A stretch of DNA of 64,000 bases. Origin: Globodera rostochiensis. Its lineage: Eukaryota; Nematoda; Chromadorea; Rhabditida; Heteroderidae. The notes under the pieces are model-generated. The model was not told where the DNA came from. It saw nothing but the letters and a program-made list of their open reading frames with translations, and did not search any database. Every line of letters begins with the position of its first letter. Positions within the stretch are counted from its first letter, which is position 1. Position numbers and translations under genes: made by a program. The DNA is taken from NCBI GenBank assembly GCA_018350325.1, contig JAEVLN010000011.1, forward strand, positions 566,823 through 630,822, read 5' to 3'. Shown in pieces: positions 35,719-46,804 of the stretch.

Positions 35719-35874
35719 GTTTCAACATACGTGCACATGGTAGCCTGGGTGCACATGAAACATTACTTTCAACTTTTTTTTTTAAATTTCTACAATCAAC
35801 AAATTTTTTAAATAAACGATATTTTTGATGCTTAATTCTTTTCGATATTGATTAAGTTTTTAAAATTATATTAG

Positions 35875-35953
35875 TGATTGGCAGGTGATTATTGATATTT
35901 TCGGGATGCTTGATTTGTCAGCTCTGCACTTTGCCAAAGTAGTGCGCGAATAA
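35875..35953 (+). CDS. Candidate terminal exon, 25 codons
   Basis: Acceptor AAATTATATTAG then (x)DWQVIIDIFGMLDLSAL and HFAKVVRE before TAA. Clean amphipathic reading; unrecognised. Confidence 0.38.
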
Positions 35954-36230
35954 GTCAAGTTAGGCATTAAATTGCCCTTTGGTTTTATATTAATTTATTT
36001 AGTATACTCACTTCAAGGAAGCTATCATAATTCTTTTAAAAATTATAGGTCTATTTTAATTAAAATTTTGATAACTTAAATTATAGACTAGACACAAATG
36101 CCTTTTCATTCCATATGGATATCACCCTTCAGATTTAAACCTATGTTTAAATAATAATCTAAAACTCAAAAATGAAGCAAAATAAATAAATAACAAAATA
36201 CATATCTGAAACATGACATATTATTTTCAG

Positions 36231-36312
36231 GGAAGTTGAGGTCAAGCCAAATCTGAAAAATCGACAAAGATGTCGAACAGGAATGGATAGAAAACATCAC
36301 TACGAGATTTAA
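36231..36312 (+). CDS. Candidate terminal exon, 26 codons
   Basis: Acceptor TTATTTTCAG then (x)EVEVKPNLKNRQRCRTGM, ending HHYEI before TAA. It is unusual in being on plus inside an A-rich block. Confidence 0.3.
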
Positions 36313-37824
36313 TCAGTTCTTAACCATGTTAAATTAAGATTGATGTTCATTGTTCGTAATTTAAAATTAGCTAACCGTAATTTTCATTTTTGAATAAATG
36401 AATAGCTGCTCAACTTCTTTCTTGGGCAAGAAATCGTGCAATTTTTCTCAATAAAAGCTACTATTTTATTAAAAATAAATACTCAATATAATCAAGCAAT
36501 ATATTTAGAAGTTTGCAAAATAAAAACTAATTTTAAATAATGGAAATAACTAAAGTCATTCATTTTAAATTAAAATAAAAAATGATTAACATTTAGCCTG
36601 AATTAAAATGGGGTTAAATATAAAAAGATAAGTAAAATAAATTATAAATTAGATATATCAAAAATAAAGTTATTGAAATGTAAAATATTCTATTCAAAAG
36701 TTAGGGTGTATCAACGTAATCGTTGGTTAAATTAATTTAATGAAACATATTTGGTTATTAAAAATTTAAAAAAAACAAGAATCCAGTGTTTATCAAATAG
36801 TTCGCGTTGTGCAATAATTCAACAAATAAAAATGAGATTTTATTATAATATTTTTTGTAAAAAATTTTTAATAGCAATATTTGGGGCCGAATATCAAAAA
36901 GCCAATTCTGATAGAATCATCCTAATCACAAAAAGAGCTATCAAGTATTTTTGTCCGTCCGCTGACATGCCAAAATGAGGAACAAGAATGTTAAAGGGGT
37001 TGCCATTTCGAAATCGAAGCACTTTTTTAAATAGAATGATAATATAGCATTATTTGAGGTTTATTTTGTAAATTATGCTTGCCTTTTATTCATTCAATAC
37101 TTGTAATTTATTACATTATTTTCTTTATGCTTATCGCGTGTCAGTCTTTTTTAAATCAAAATTTGCATAGTTTTCATTAAAATATTCGTTCTTAATTTTG
37201 GTATTTGTCGTTTCATTAGTTATATTATCTAGTTTTATTAGTCATTTAAGAATTCTTGTTTTATCCGATAATGAATATAATTGTTATTATTATTTAATCT
37301 ATTTTTGGAAATATAATAATGTTTATTTAGCTTATTTTCTTAAATTTTTTTAAATATCAATATAATATTACCGTATTTCCTAAAATTAGTTAGTATTTGA
37401 TTAATAATCCCGGATATACAAAAAAAGAACCCCCAGTCTCGTGGTACGTCGCTTATTCCTTTTAATCGTTATTTTCGCTAAACCTAAAACATCCCCAGAG
37501 ATAATGTTCGTTGCAAATTTAGAAAGGATTTGAGGTAGTAAGGCTTAAATTGAATTTTAGCTTTTTTCATAAAATAAAGATAACGTTAATTTTTAGGTTT
37601 ATTTATAATTTAAAAAAGGAAATAAACTGTGTCATTCTTTTTTTGTTGTTGCTTTTATTGGATTTTAATTTTATTTAATGATACTGTTTGATATAATGTG
37701 TGATTGCTTGTTTATATTTTATTAGAGTTTTTATATTTTAATTTAAGATTTTAATTATTGTTGCTCAATTAATTTGAGTTTATGGTTTTTGTTAAACTCC
37801 AATTTGCTGTTAATCTAAATATAC
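36313..37824. other. A-rich then (from 37.0 kb) T-rich sequence
   Basis: No supported gene. 37,432-37,824 is the flank of the duplicated exon unit described next; it also carries about 80 bp absent from the second copy. Confidence 0.35.
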
Positions 37825-37972
37825 ACGGCAAAAACATCAATGTTAAAGGATGCGGAAAATCATCGGAGTCGCTCTCGCTGCGTCGATAAAAACATTTATC
37901 TGGTTTAATTTGCTTTTCTCTGAGGAAGGGCAAGTAATCATTGTTCCAGGTTTCCAAAATTCCTATTTGCTG
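37825..37972 (-). CDS. Duplicated exon unit, copy A (49 codons)
   Basis: Minus strand: acceptor ATATTACCCAG, donor GTATAT. The exon reads QQIGILETWNNDYLPFL, then REKQIKPDKCFYRRSE and SDSDDFPHPLTLMFLP. The same 49 residues are encoded on plus at 41,653-41,800, with homologous flanks on both sides (37,432-37,974 versus 41,651-42,117). It lies antisense within a T-rich block whose other islands read on plus. Function unknown. The charged, hydrophilic content looks like an ordinary coding exon rather than a transposon end. Confidence 0.55.
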
Positions 37973-38259
37973 CTGGGTAATATGTTTCTGGGTCTTTTTT
38001 TTTAAAATAACTAATATGTTAATTTTGCGTTGCAGTCGCGACAAAATGGATTTGATTTTCGTTACAATATTTTATCAGCGCTACCATTTACAATATTTAC
38101 ATTGGATTAATGTAAATGAATTAATGTTACTTTTTTTAACGACTTTAAAGTGATAAACTTTAATGAGTTTCTTAATTTTTTAATAATTTGTTTAATCTTT
38201 TATTATTTCTTATTATTGATGTTGATAAGATTCATTTGTTTACAATAATATTGGCTTAG

Positions 38260-38336
38260 AAACTATTAGGTTCCGTCAGCCGCGGCGGGGGGGCCTTGCC
38301 CCAGCCGGCAAATTCGTCATGTCCCCCAGGACCATT
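38260..38336 (+). CDS. Candidate exon, 25 codons
   Basis: Acceptor TATTGGCTTAG and donor GTATTT. The frame reads (x)TIRFRQPRRGGLAPAGK then FVMSPRTI. It contains a G-run and is the most G+C-rich island in the block. Confidence 0.38.
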
Positions 38337-38660
38337 GTATTTTATCTAAAAAATTAAAAGATTGTTACTTTTAATTTTATCAATGATTTTTTGGGGTTAT
38401 TTAAAATTAATAGATATTAAGTTCTAGTTTTAATTATTATTCATCTTCTTTTTTTTTTTTGGTTTTCTGGTTCTTTGGTTTTACTGTTTTTTTATCTAGT
38501 CTGTCTATTTTATTCTTGCTTTGTCGTTATTTTATTGTATCGCAAGCAGGCTAAAAATATCAAGATAAAGTTAAAATATTTCTTTTAGACAATATTTTAG
38601 CTAAATATTATGCTTTTTAATTTTTTAATAAGCAATGACTACTTTTTTATATTGGTCTAG

Positions 38661-38715
38661 AATACTGTCATTTGCTCCAAGCAGAATTTCGTTCACGTGT
38701 CCTTCTAATGGCAAT
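38661..38715 (+). CDS. Candidate exon, 18 codons
   Basis: Acceptor ATATTGGTCTAG; the frame (x)ILSFAPSRISFTCPSNGN is open to GTGTAG. The start phase does not match the end of 38,260-38,336. In that phase it would instead read NTVICSKQNFVHVSF and stop. Confidence 0.33.
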
Positions 38716-39133
38716 GTGTAGTTACGTCGAGCAATATGAATTGATACAATAAATAGAATTATTTAAATGAAATCTTGCTCGGAGGTTCCGAGTAATAATA
38801 AAATAAGTAATTTGAAAAATAATGACCTTTATATTTGATAAAAAATCATTTCACATCTATTTAAATTACAATTTAAATATAATTCTGCTTTAAATAAAAA
38901 CAACAATCTAACATTTGATCCTTTTTGGAATTATAACTTTTAATTATGTTTAATTTGAAATTATTAAATATTCCTTTCAGAATTGCGTATAATTGATTTA
39001 TATTTCAATTTATTATTATTTTGATTTTATTTTATCCAATATACTATAAAAGTTTTCTAACATTTAAAAAGACAAATTTATTTTATTGTCATTTCATTTT
39101 AAAATTTTACGTGATTTCACTTGTTTTTTCAAG

Positions 39134-39183
39134 TCCAATGGTCTCATTATTTCGTCATCGTGAAAAATGTTGGGCTTTCATAA
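39134..39183 (+). CDS. Candidate exon, 16 codons
   Basis: Acceptor TTGTTTTTTCAAG and donor GTACAT around (x)PMVSLFRHREKCWAFI. Confidence 0.33.
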
Positions 39184-39667
39184 GTACATTAATTAATCTA
39201 AATTTGTTTTACTTTTTTATCATTAAAAGATTATGTAATTTATCAAATTTTAAATAGAATGTTTTTTTTAAATAGTTAAATCTATGTCGTCAAGCATTTA
39301 AAGTTGTCTCGTCTATATAGCAAAACGGCATTCGACGACGAAATAAATCATAAATAAAACAATAAAAGATTAAATTCAAAATGTAGTTTGAGTGTCTAAT
39401 TGAAAAGCCACAATTTTATTAAACTCGAATTATATAAAAATGGTAATTGACAAAATTCCATTTCGCATTTTGAGCTTTGTATCTTTCTTTATTAAATAGC
39501 AATATTTTTTTTTGTTTCATTTTAGGATTTAAACAATCATCTAATTAGTTATGTTTTTAGATTTAAATGTTTTTTTGGATTTATTGCAATTTAACATCAA
39601 AATTGAAAAGCTGATTTATATTTTAATTAGTTTTTTAAATTGCAAACTTCTTTGATTATTTCACGAG

Positions 39668-39710
39668 CTGTGACGATAATGTGGTCAATTGGTCGAGAGT
39701 GTTTTGCACG
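39668..39710 (+). CDS. Candidate exon with consensus donor
   Basis: Acceptor GATTATTTCACGAG, donor GTAAGA. The frame is (x)CDDNVVNWSRVFCT. The acceptor and first codons are duplicated 530 bp downstream (40,150-40,210), where the frame breaks at TAA. Confidence 0.42.
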
Positions 39711-40149
39711 GTAAGATTAATATTAATTTTTAATGGTTAAAAATTAAATGTAAAAATTTAGCTTTATGCATTAAAATTTAAACTGTATTATTAATTAGTA
39801 TTTTTAAAGTGGAGTAAAAAAAGGTTCTACAACTTTATATATATAGTAGAGTTGATAAATGATTTTAAATTTTGACTTTTGCCCTTTTATCCATTTAATA
39901 AATTATTTTATTTTTTTGCTTAGAACTCAATTTAAACGTTTCAAATTAATTTTTAAAATTATTAATTGTTAAAGTGAAATAATGAAATCAAAAAGATTAC
40001 AGATTGTAATAAAATATATCTCCAGACAAATAAATAAATTAAAATATTTAGTTGAATTATTTTTCCGTTCTTTCCATCTTTAAACTTGTAACTTTAATAT
40101 CATTTTATGTAACTTGAGTTTAATTAGTATCTCGAGATAGGCGAAAATT

Positions 40150-40212
40150 ATTTTAAATTAGTTTTTTTTAAATTGCTAAACTTCTTTGATTATTTCACGA
40201 GCTGCGACAATT
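40150..40212 (+). pseudogene. Decayed duplicate of the 39,668 exon start
   Basis: About 60 bp matches 39,620-39,680 (AAACTTCTTTGATTATTTCACGAGCTG), including the acceptor and the first codons CD. The copy then diverges and stops. A local duplication of an intron-exon border. Confidence 0.5.
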
Positions 40213-40352
40213 GTGATTTCTTGCCGTAATGATTTAGAGTATTGATTAAATGCTACCATTTTGTAGCGTTCAATAAAAAAAAAATAGCCACAAAATGAAA
40301 TTTGAATGTTTTAAACAATTTTTGCGTAATTTTAGCATAATCATGTATAAAG

Positions 40353-40394
40353 CACAACATGTCGCGACGAAACATTATTGCTTTTGGGCTTTGT
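40353..40394 (+). CDS. Candidate exon, 13 codons
   Basis: Acceptor ATGTATAAAG and donor GTAATT around (x)TTCRDETLLLLGF(x). Confidence 0.3.
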
Positions 40395-40791
40395 GTAATT
40401 AAATTCTAAATTAGACATTAGAATTGGTTTATAATAATTTTGAATTAATAATATTTTAAATTGCATAGGAAATATATAAATTAACGTTTAAGTGGTTTTT
40501 AATTCATTATGGATATTTTAACGACTTCATCATATAAATTACTTTAACTCTCATTTCGGCCGTGTTCCAACATTCATTGCTGTCTAATTTTATTTATTAA
40601 ACATTCTATTTTTAATTTTATTTATTTTTTCGAACAGTACAAATTGTACAAGTCAAATGTTAAATTTTTATTTTTGTGGCGCATATAAAAACAAAACAAA
40701 ATGAAATGTCAGGAAACATGTTCTGATTTCTTATTCATGTGTTTATTTAAGCACGAATTTTTGTAAAATATTTAATATTTTTAAATCATAG

Positions 40792-40825
40792 GCCTGAAAA
40801 CCTTAATCGTAGATGGTGACGTTTG
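40792..40825 (+). CDS. Candidate exon, 10 codons
   Basis: Acceptor TTAAATCATAG and donor GTGAAA around (x)LKTLIVDGDV(x). Confidence 0.3.
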
Positions 40826-41464
40826 GTGAAATGTTGAGTTAATTTAATCACTTTGTTTAATTTTTTGCTTGCTGACCGGCCCGCAATTGCACTTGCTTTT
40901 ATAAATTCAATTTGCAATATAAAAATATTCTTGATGAGTGAATTTGTTAATTTTATTTTCATTCAGAATGTAATTAACCGATGATAACATTTTAACAGTG
41001 AACATCATCAGCAATATCATATTATCTCAAAATTTGCAAATGAATGTAGTAAAGTAAATTTTATTTATGCTAAGCTTATTTTTTATTTTCAGCATATGTA
41101 ATAATTTAAAATTGTAATATTTTGTCTTCGTTTTGACAGTATTTAACGTTTGTGTCGATGTGCTCGGTTAAAATATAATTGTAATCATTTTTAAAGATTA
41201 CAAATCTTTAATATATATAAAAAAATTTTGTTTTTGTTTCCGACCCGTTTATTCCATTTCCTGCCAAGGATAATTATTTTATGCTTTAATTTGTCACTTT
41301 TAGGCGTAATTTGCTCCGTTTAAATTTGTCATTTCTGATTTAATTTAAGTAATTTTCATATATTTCTATATGTAAATAATTATACCTTATATGCTCCTGT
41401 GCAAATCAAGAATTTTTCTTTTTTTAATTTTGATTTATTTGTCACAGAGGTGTGTTAATAATAG

Positions 41465-41560
41465 GCGTACGATCGCTCAGACTTCTCGGCTATGCACTCC
41501 AATTTTTTGTCTAGTGAGGCTGTAACGGGGTCAAATGATATGTGCAGCAATATATGCTAA
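41465..41560 (+). CDS. Candidate terminal exon, 31 codons
   Basis: Acceptor TTAATAATAG then AYDRSDFSAMHSNFLSS and EAVTGSNDMCSNIC before TAA. The T-rich plus-strand block (about 37.0-41.6 kb) ends here, so it may be the last exon of the plus gene. Confidence 0.38.
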   Translation, partial: AYDRSDFSAMHSNFLSSEAVTGSNDMCSNIC

Positions 41561-41652
41561 TGATATAACCTTACACATACTCAAAAGCCGTGCCATTTGT
41601 TATTTCTTTAGTATCCTTTTTGGGCATTTATTTTTTAATATAATTTTATTAG

Positions 41653-41800
41653 CAGCAAATAGGAATTTTGGAAACCTGGAACAATGATTACTTGCCCTTC
41701 CTCAGAGAAAAGCAAATTAAACCAGATAAATGTTTTTATCGACGCAGCGAGAGCGACTCCGATGATTTTCCGCATCCTTTAACATTGATGTTTTTGCCGT
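41653..41800 (+). CDS. Duplicated exon unit, copy B (49 codons)
   Basis: Plus strand: acceptor ATTTTATTAG, donor GTATAT. Same 49 residues as copy A (37,825-37,972, minus), about 3.7 kb away in inverted orientation. Homology continues through the donor-side flank to about 42,117 and stops at the acceptor, where the two upstream flanks differ. Copy B lacks about 80 bp that copy A has on its donor side. Confidence 0.55.
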
Positions 41801-42480
41801 GTATATTTAGATTAACAGCAAATTGGAGTTTAACAAAAACCATAAACTCAAATTAATTGAGCAACAATAATTAAAATCTTACATTAAAAAATATAAAAAC
41901 TCTAAAAGAATGACACAGTTTATTTCCTTTTATAAATTATAAATAAACCTATAAATTAACGTTATCTTTATTTTATGAAAAAAGCTAAAATTCAATTTAA
42001 GCCTTACTACCTCAAAAACCTTTCTAAATTTGCAACGAACATTATCTCTGGGGATGTTTTAGGTTTAGCGAAAATAACGATTAAAAGGAATAAGCGACGT
42101 ACCACGAGACTTGGGATGCAGGGTCCATCGTTATTTTCATCTTTTCATTTAGTTTTAGTGCATTTATAATATAACCTGAAAATATAAAAGCATTTTTTTA
42201 TAATTAAACAAATTTGCAAGAAGATTGTTTAAATATATTTGTTTAGATTCTTAACACGGTTTAATTTTTTCAAAAACTAATTCGATAAAATGTTTAATGT
42301 CTAAAATATAATTTTTGCGGCGCATCGCCGCCTGAGAAGTTAAAAATAACCACAAAGGTGATCTATAGAAGTGAGACACTTCGAGTGAATTGGCCAAATC
42401 TTTGTAAATAAATTCGTCAAACAATTCTCGAAAAATTTAAATTTTATTTATGAGCACTTTTTGCGGAAATGAACTTAAAA

Positions 42481-43006
42481 CAGGGTTCCGATCGGGTAAA
42501 GACAGTTTCCAAGGACAGTTATGTTGATTTTCAAGGACACAACAGAAAAATTTTGCAAAATCCAAGGGCGCTTTAAAAATTGGGGTCAAAAAATTTTGTG
42601 TGTTTACCAGAGGCCGGAGGCATATCTAGCCTTGCATTTCGTTGTTGGTGGGTCCGACTGCGCCGGCAGGTGTCGTCAGGAAACCTTTTTTTTTAATTTT
42701 GAATTTTGACTAAATTATGAACAATTTGGTCCCAAAATTTAAAAGAACCGGCAATTTTTTGAAGCTTTTAGGAATGGGAGATTTTTTTGAAGATTTGACG
42801 ATATTTGTTAAGAAATTGCTCCAAAATTAACATCTTTTGAGAGGGAAATGACCTTTTTCTTTCTCCATTAAAATTACAAATATTTGACTTTCAGCCAAAT
42901 CTTCATTTTCAAGGAGAATCTTGAAAATAAGGAAATTTTACATTTTTAAGATCGGAGGTCCATTTTCAAGACTGTCCTTGCCATTCAAGGACGAATCGGA
43001 ACCCTG
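42481..43006. mobile_element. hAT-like non-autonomous element (526 bp)
   Basis: Inverted ends start CAGGGTTCCGAT and carry inner matching words CAAGGACAG/CTGTCCTTG. Flanks ACTTAAAA (left) and ACTTTAAA (right) match at 7 of 8 positions. The interior shares CAATTTTTTGAAGCTTTT and neighbouring sequence with the 13,871-14,722 element, although the ends differ. No transposase. Confidence 0.8.
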
Positions 43007-43014
43007 ACTTTAAA

Positions 43015-44085
43015 TCTCAAGATTAAAAGCAAGGGGTCGGTATTAGTGTAGCTGAAAACAGAACTATGAATTAATAAAATTATAGTTTCAGTGCAATATA
43101 AAAAAATTTTTAATTTTTTTTGTATTGATTAGTTAACCTTTAAGATGCGTTATTTAAGTTTTTATGTTGACAATATAACAATTGAATGAGTTTTTTAAAA
43201 TTTTTCATTATTAACGTGAATAAATAATTTATCTCGTTCTAAGTAATGAAGTTAGTACAATACCATGGTTGTTTCGAAGGTCGGCTCGCTGGCATATCTA
43301 TAGAAACTGTCAAATTTTAGACGATGTAATATTATATTTTTTCATAAACAAGAGACTTTCAATATTGTTTATTTTAAAATTATAATGTTTTATGTTTTAT
43401 TTTAAAATATTTAGCCTTTTACTAATTTATTATCAAATAAAAGCTGTGTTAGCAACTTTCGAGTACACGCAGAACTATTAAGATCTTGTTTTATTTTTGG
43501 ATTTGATTTTTACTAAAAAAATTGCTTTTTAAGATATTTATATAATCATTCATATATAAGTTTTATAATTTTAAATCATCGTTTATGATTTCTATCCGTC
43601 TGGCGAAATTAAATACCATTCTATTCTAAACTTTATTTAATGAATTTTGGATACTTTAAAAAAAGTAAAATGACGGTGCACATGATTATGTCTAATTGTT
43701 CGTAGTTCTGCCCATTTATAAATTACTTTGCTTAGAAATATATACAAATTTTCTTTTTTATTTTATTTGGTATTTATTTATTTAAACGCATTTAGTGCAT
43801 AAAAGCGAAGAATTTTAGGGGGGGGGCGGTCTATTTTAGGTTATACGGTATGTAAAGTGCTGATTAAATTAATTTATATTATTAAATTTTTTAAATAATA
43901 ACGACTACGCTTACTAGTTTATTTTAATCTTAATATTTAAATAATTTATATCAATTATTGAAAAAGGTCGAATAATTGACGAATAATCATTATTGAAATA
44001 AAAAATTATGTTAAAAAGTAATTGAAATTGTGTTTGTTAGTTTTTATATTACATTTTTGCTGCTTGCGCTCATCGGCAAATTTTT
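43015..44085 (+). other. T-rich stretch
   Basis: Islet at 43,262-43,320 starts ATGGTTGTTTCGAAGGTC in a good start context but stops after 12 codons. A G-run end-like sequence is at 43,811-43,850. Otherwise low complexity. Confidence 0.3.
43811..43850. mobile_element. Pogo-like terminal sequence (solo end)
   Basis: A G-run followed by CGGTCTATTTTAGG and ending TATACGGTA. Read from the end this is TACCGTATAACCTAAAATAGA, matching in style the TACCGTA end at 46,804. No partner end was found. Confidence 0.4.
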
Positions 44086-44373
44086 CAAAAAAGTAACTAA
44101 AAAATTATTAGATGGGGTGCGTTGATGACCAAATTACTCTAACCGTCTGACTCTCTCTTTTTAGCACACTATTTCTTCAAAAAATAAAATGTTTAAAAAA
44201 GTAACTAAAAAATTATTAGATGGGGTGCGTTGATGACCAAATTACTCTAACCGTATGACTCTTTCTTTTTAGCACACTTTCTTCAAAAAATAAAATGTTC
44301 AAAAAAGTAATTAAAAAATTATTAGATGGGGTGCGTTGATGACCAAATTACTCTAGCCGTCTGACTCTCTCTA
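44086..44373. repeat. About 107-bp tandem repeat, 2.6 copies
   Basis: Anchor GATGGGGTGCGTTGATGACC at 44,111, 44,219 and 44,325 (period 108 and 106). Copies differ at only a few positions, so expansion is recent. Confidence 0.92.
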
Positions 44374-44429
44374 TTCACGTTTGGTAATCCGTTCAAGTTT
44401 GAAGCGTTGACGTGACGAATATTTTTCAG

Positions 44430-44471
44430 CAAACTTGTTCGTGGCAATGCCCTCTGAATAATTCCTCTGAT
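44430..44471 (+). CDS. Candidate exon with consensus borders, 14 codons
   Basis: Acceptor AATATTTTTCAG and donor GTAAGC around QTCSWQCPLNNSSD. Lies directly after the 107-bp repeat. Confidence 0.42.
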
Positions 44472-45932
44472 GTAAGCGGTGAAGAATTGTAGAAGAATAT
44501 AATTAATTATTTTTATTCCGTGATTGTTTTATGTTATTAGTATTTTAATATATTTTCTATTAGGGTTTAATTTACGATTACCTTACAGAATAATTGGTGG
44601 TGTATCATCGAAGTTATTTTTTTGATAAAAATTGGTTCATTAATTTTAATTGTTAAAGAAAATCTTTAAAAATAATTAATGTGCCGATCACATATAAATT
44701 AATTTATCAAAAATTTTTATTTGAATTCTTTGACCTTTTTATATTGATTTAATTCTGCTTTCCATGAATATTTGATTTGTTTATTTTTATATATTTCTGT
44801 TGGCATTTTTTGTGCTTTTTAAATTTGCAACGTGACAAGTCTAATCATGAATTTATCATTTTTTTAGATAGTTTTCAATTTCATTCGGTCATATAATTAT
44901 TGCTGTCATCATCAAGTATAAAATCAACATCTATTCTCATATTATAATTATTGTTATCATTTTTAATTAGTTAATATTTGCAAATTTTGAAATATGGCTT
45001 GGATGACTGTGACTTAATTTAATTTATTAAATTTATTACATTCCCACTTAAGATAATAAATATTCTTTGATAATTTGTTGGGGTTCAATACATTTGAATG
45101 ATCACTGAAAGTTAAAAAACAGTATTAGTTCAACCATATTTGGAGTTTATTTTTGACAATCTTTGTGCCTTCATGAAATTGTTCATGTAACGAAATGATA
45201 AAAGGTCGCTATTATACAAATTGTTGGTGGTCAAGTTAAATGCCGCGCTTCATTGATTAATTACCAAAAAACTTCAACGGATGCTCACAGAACGTTTAAT
45301 CTAAATTTTAATCTAAAATAATAAATAACAAAACAAAATATTGAATTTAATTTCACAAAGTATAATTAAAATTATTTAAATTTATGTTAAAACAAAATTA
45401 TTGAGTGTTTAATTCATATATAGAAAAATAAGAAAAAGATATTATTTCCTTTTGTTTATTATTTATTAAACAGGTTTAATCTTTTGCTATTTTCTCCGGC
45501 GAATGCCAGAGTAGAAATAGTCATTCTTGTTTTAAACAATAAATGTTATTAAAATTCAAAAGGAATGTTTTAATCTGAGGTTGATAACGGATTTTTAAAG
45601 GAACGTCATCATTCAAATCCGCTTAAAAATCATTAATAAATATTTTTTTGTTATAGCATTGGCCCAAACTTAAAAAATAAACAAAGTCAAAGTAGCAAGT
45701 GAAAATCGGAACATGGGCAAAGTAATTTCACACAGCAAGGCTACGGCATCGAAAAAATTTTTTTAAATTTATTTTATCGATAATTTAATGAACAATTGCC
45801 TCCATGTGGCTATAATCACAAGATGCACCAAACAATTACCTTTCTGAATAAAGAAATAAAAAAATTTAAATATTATCTTTTATCAAAAACATATCATAAA
45901 TCACTAAGAATTCAATAAAAAATCTGCGTTAA
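44472..45932. other. T-rich to 45.2 kb, then A-rich; no gene
   Basis: If the pogo element at 46,804 were complete, the catalytic domain of its transposase would be expected here on minus. No such frame is visible. Confidence 0.4.
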
Positions 45933-46554
45933 TCAATAACACAATCTATAGTTTAAGAATTTCGAAACAATTGGGCCAATGTATTCATGCCATTGACAAA
46001 CTGTCGTAGGAATTCGAACACGCAAGTTATGCCTAAGCATAAACTTGTTAAGCCAACCACAGCTCGCCTTAATAAAACTCATGTTAACTTTTTCCAAACA
46101 ACAAAAGCTCACTTTGAAAATTGTTTCCTCCTCATCTGCTTGGTTTGCGATCTGTAGAGCGTGGATCTGAATTGTTCGTCGAGAAACTCGTTGATTACAC
46201 GCGCGTTGTGTTCTGATCCATGCAATCATTTGATCATCAAACTCTTTGTCGCGGAGATGTCGTCCAGCACCGTCTAGTCTTAAACGCTTTCCAGATTTTG
46301 ATTCACTAAAGTTGTAGGTAACTTTTTTTCACAAATACCTAACAATCAATCTACCGCAAAGAGAGTAGTTCTTGCTTCTGCTTTTGCCATTCTCTGATGC
46401 GCTTTCTATCTATTTTAAACTTCCGACTTGCTTCATTAATTGAATGGGATTTGATTAAGTCTACGACTTCCAATTTTTCGTCGATTGTAAAAATGCGACG
46501 TTTTTTTGAGATATCACGCTGTTGTACTAACTCTTCAGAATCTTCGTCACTCAT
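45933..46554 (-). pseudogene. Pogo/Tigger-like transposase, DNA-binding half only, three exons
   Basis: Minus strand, ATG at 46,554. Exon 1 (SKKRRIFTIDEKLEVVDL, then SINEASRKFKIDRKRIREW) is a psq/CENP-B-type helix-turn-helix. After a small intron (CG|GTAGATTG to CTTTAG, phase 2), exon 2 reads GRHLRDKEFDDQMIAWIRT and SRRTIQIHALQIANQ. After a second small intron (AAA|GTGAGC to TTATTAAG), exon 3 reads ASCGWLNKFMLRHNLRVR and IPTTVCQ. This is the classic CENP-B-type second domain (FKAS-GW-F-RH-L). The open frame ends shortly after, and no DDE catalytic domain follows. Either a truncated element or a host-retained DNA-binding fragment; truncation is more likely. Confidence 0.75.
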
Positions 46555-46654
46555 TTTTTCTTAGTTAGAAAAACGCTAAATTTTAACGTATGTAAATGAT
46601 AATGGCGAAAAAATAGGAACTATGTACGGACTTAGTTAGATAATTTTAAAAATT

Positions 46655-46804
46655 CACGGCTTGGGGGTAGGGGGGAGGGCTATAATTAGAGAGGGGCTTC
46701 AAATAGAGAGGGGGCTTCTATTTTTCAAACCTCCCTAAGGGGGGGGCTACAATTAGAGAGGGGCTTCAAATGGAGAGTGGGCTATTAATAGGAAAAATAC
46801 GGTA
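46655..46804. mobile_element. Right end of the pogo-like element with GGGGCTTCAAAT-type subterminal repeats
   Basis: Terminus read inward: TACCGTATTTTTCCTATTAA. Inside are repeated words GGGCTATAATTAGAGAGGGG and GGGGCTTCAAATAGAGAG, each at least twice, plus long G-runs. Lies about 100 bp upstream of the transposase ATG, as expected for a 5' end. Confidence 0.65.
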
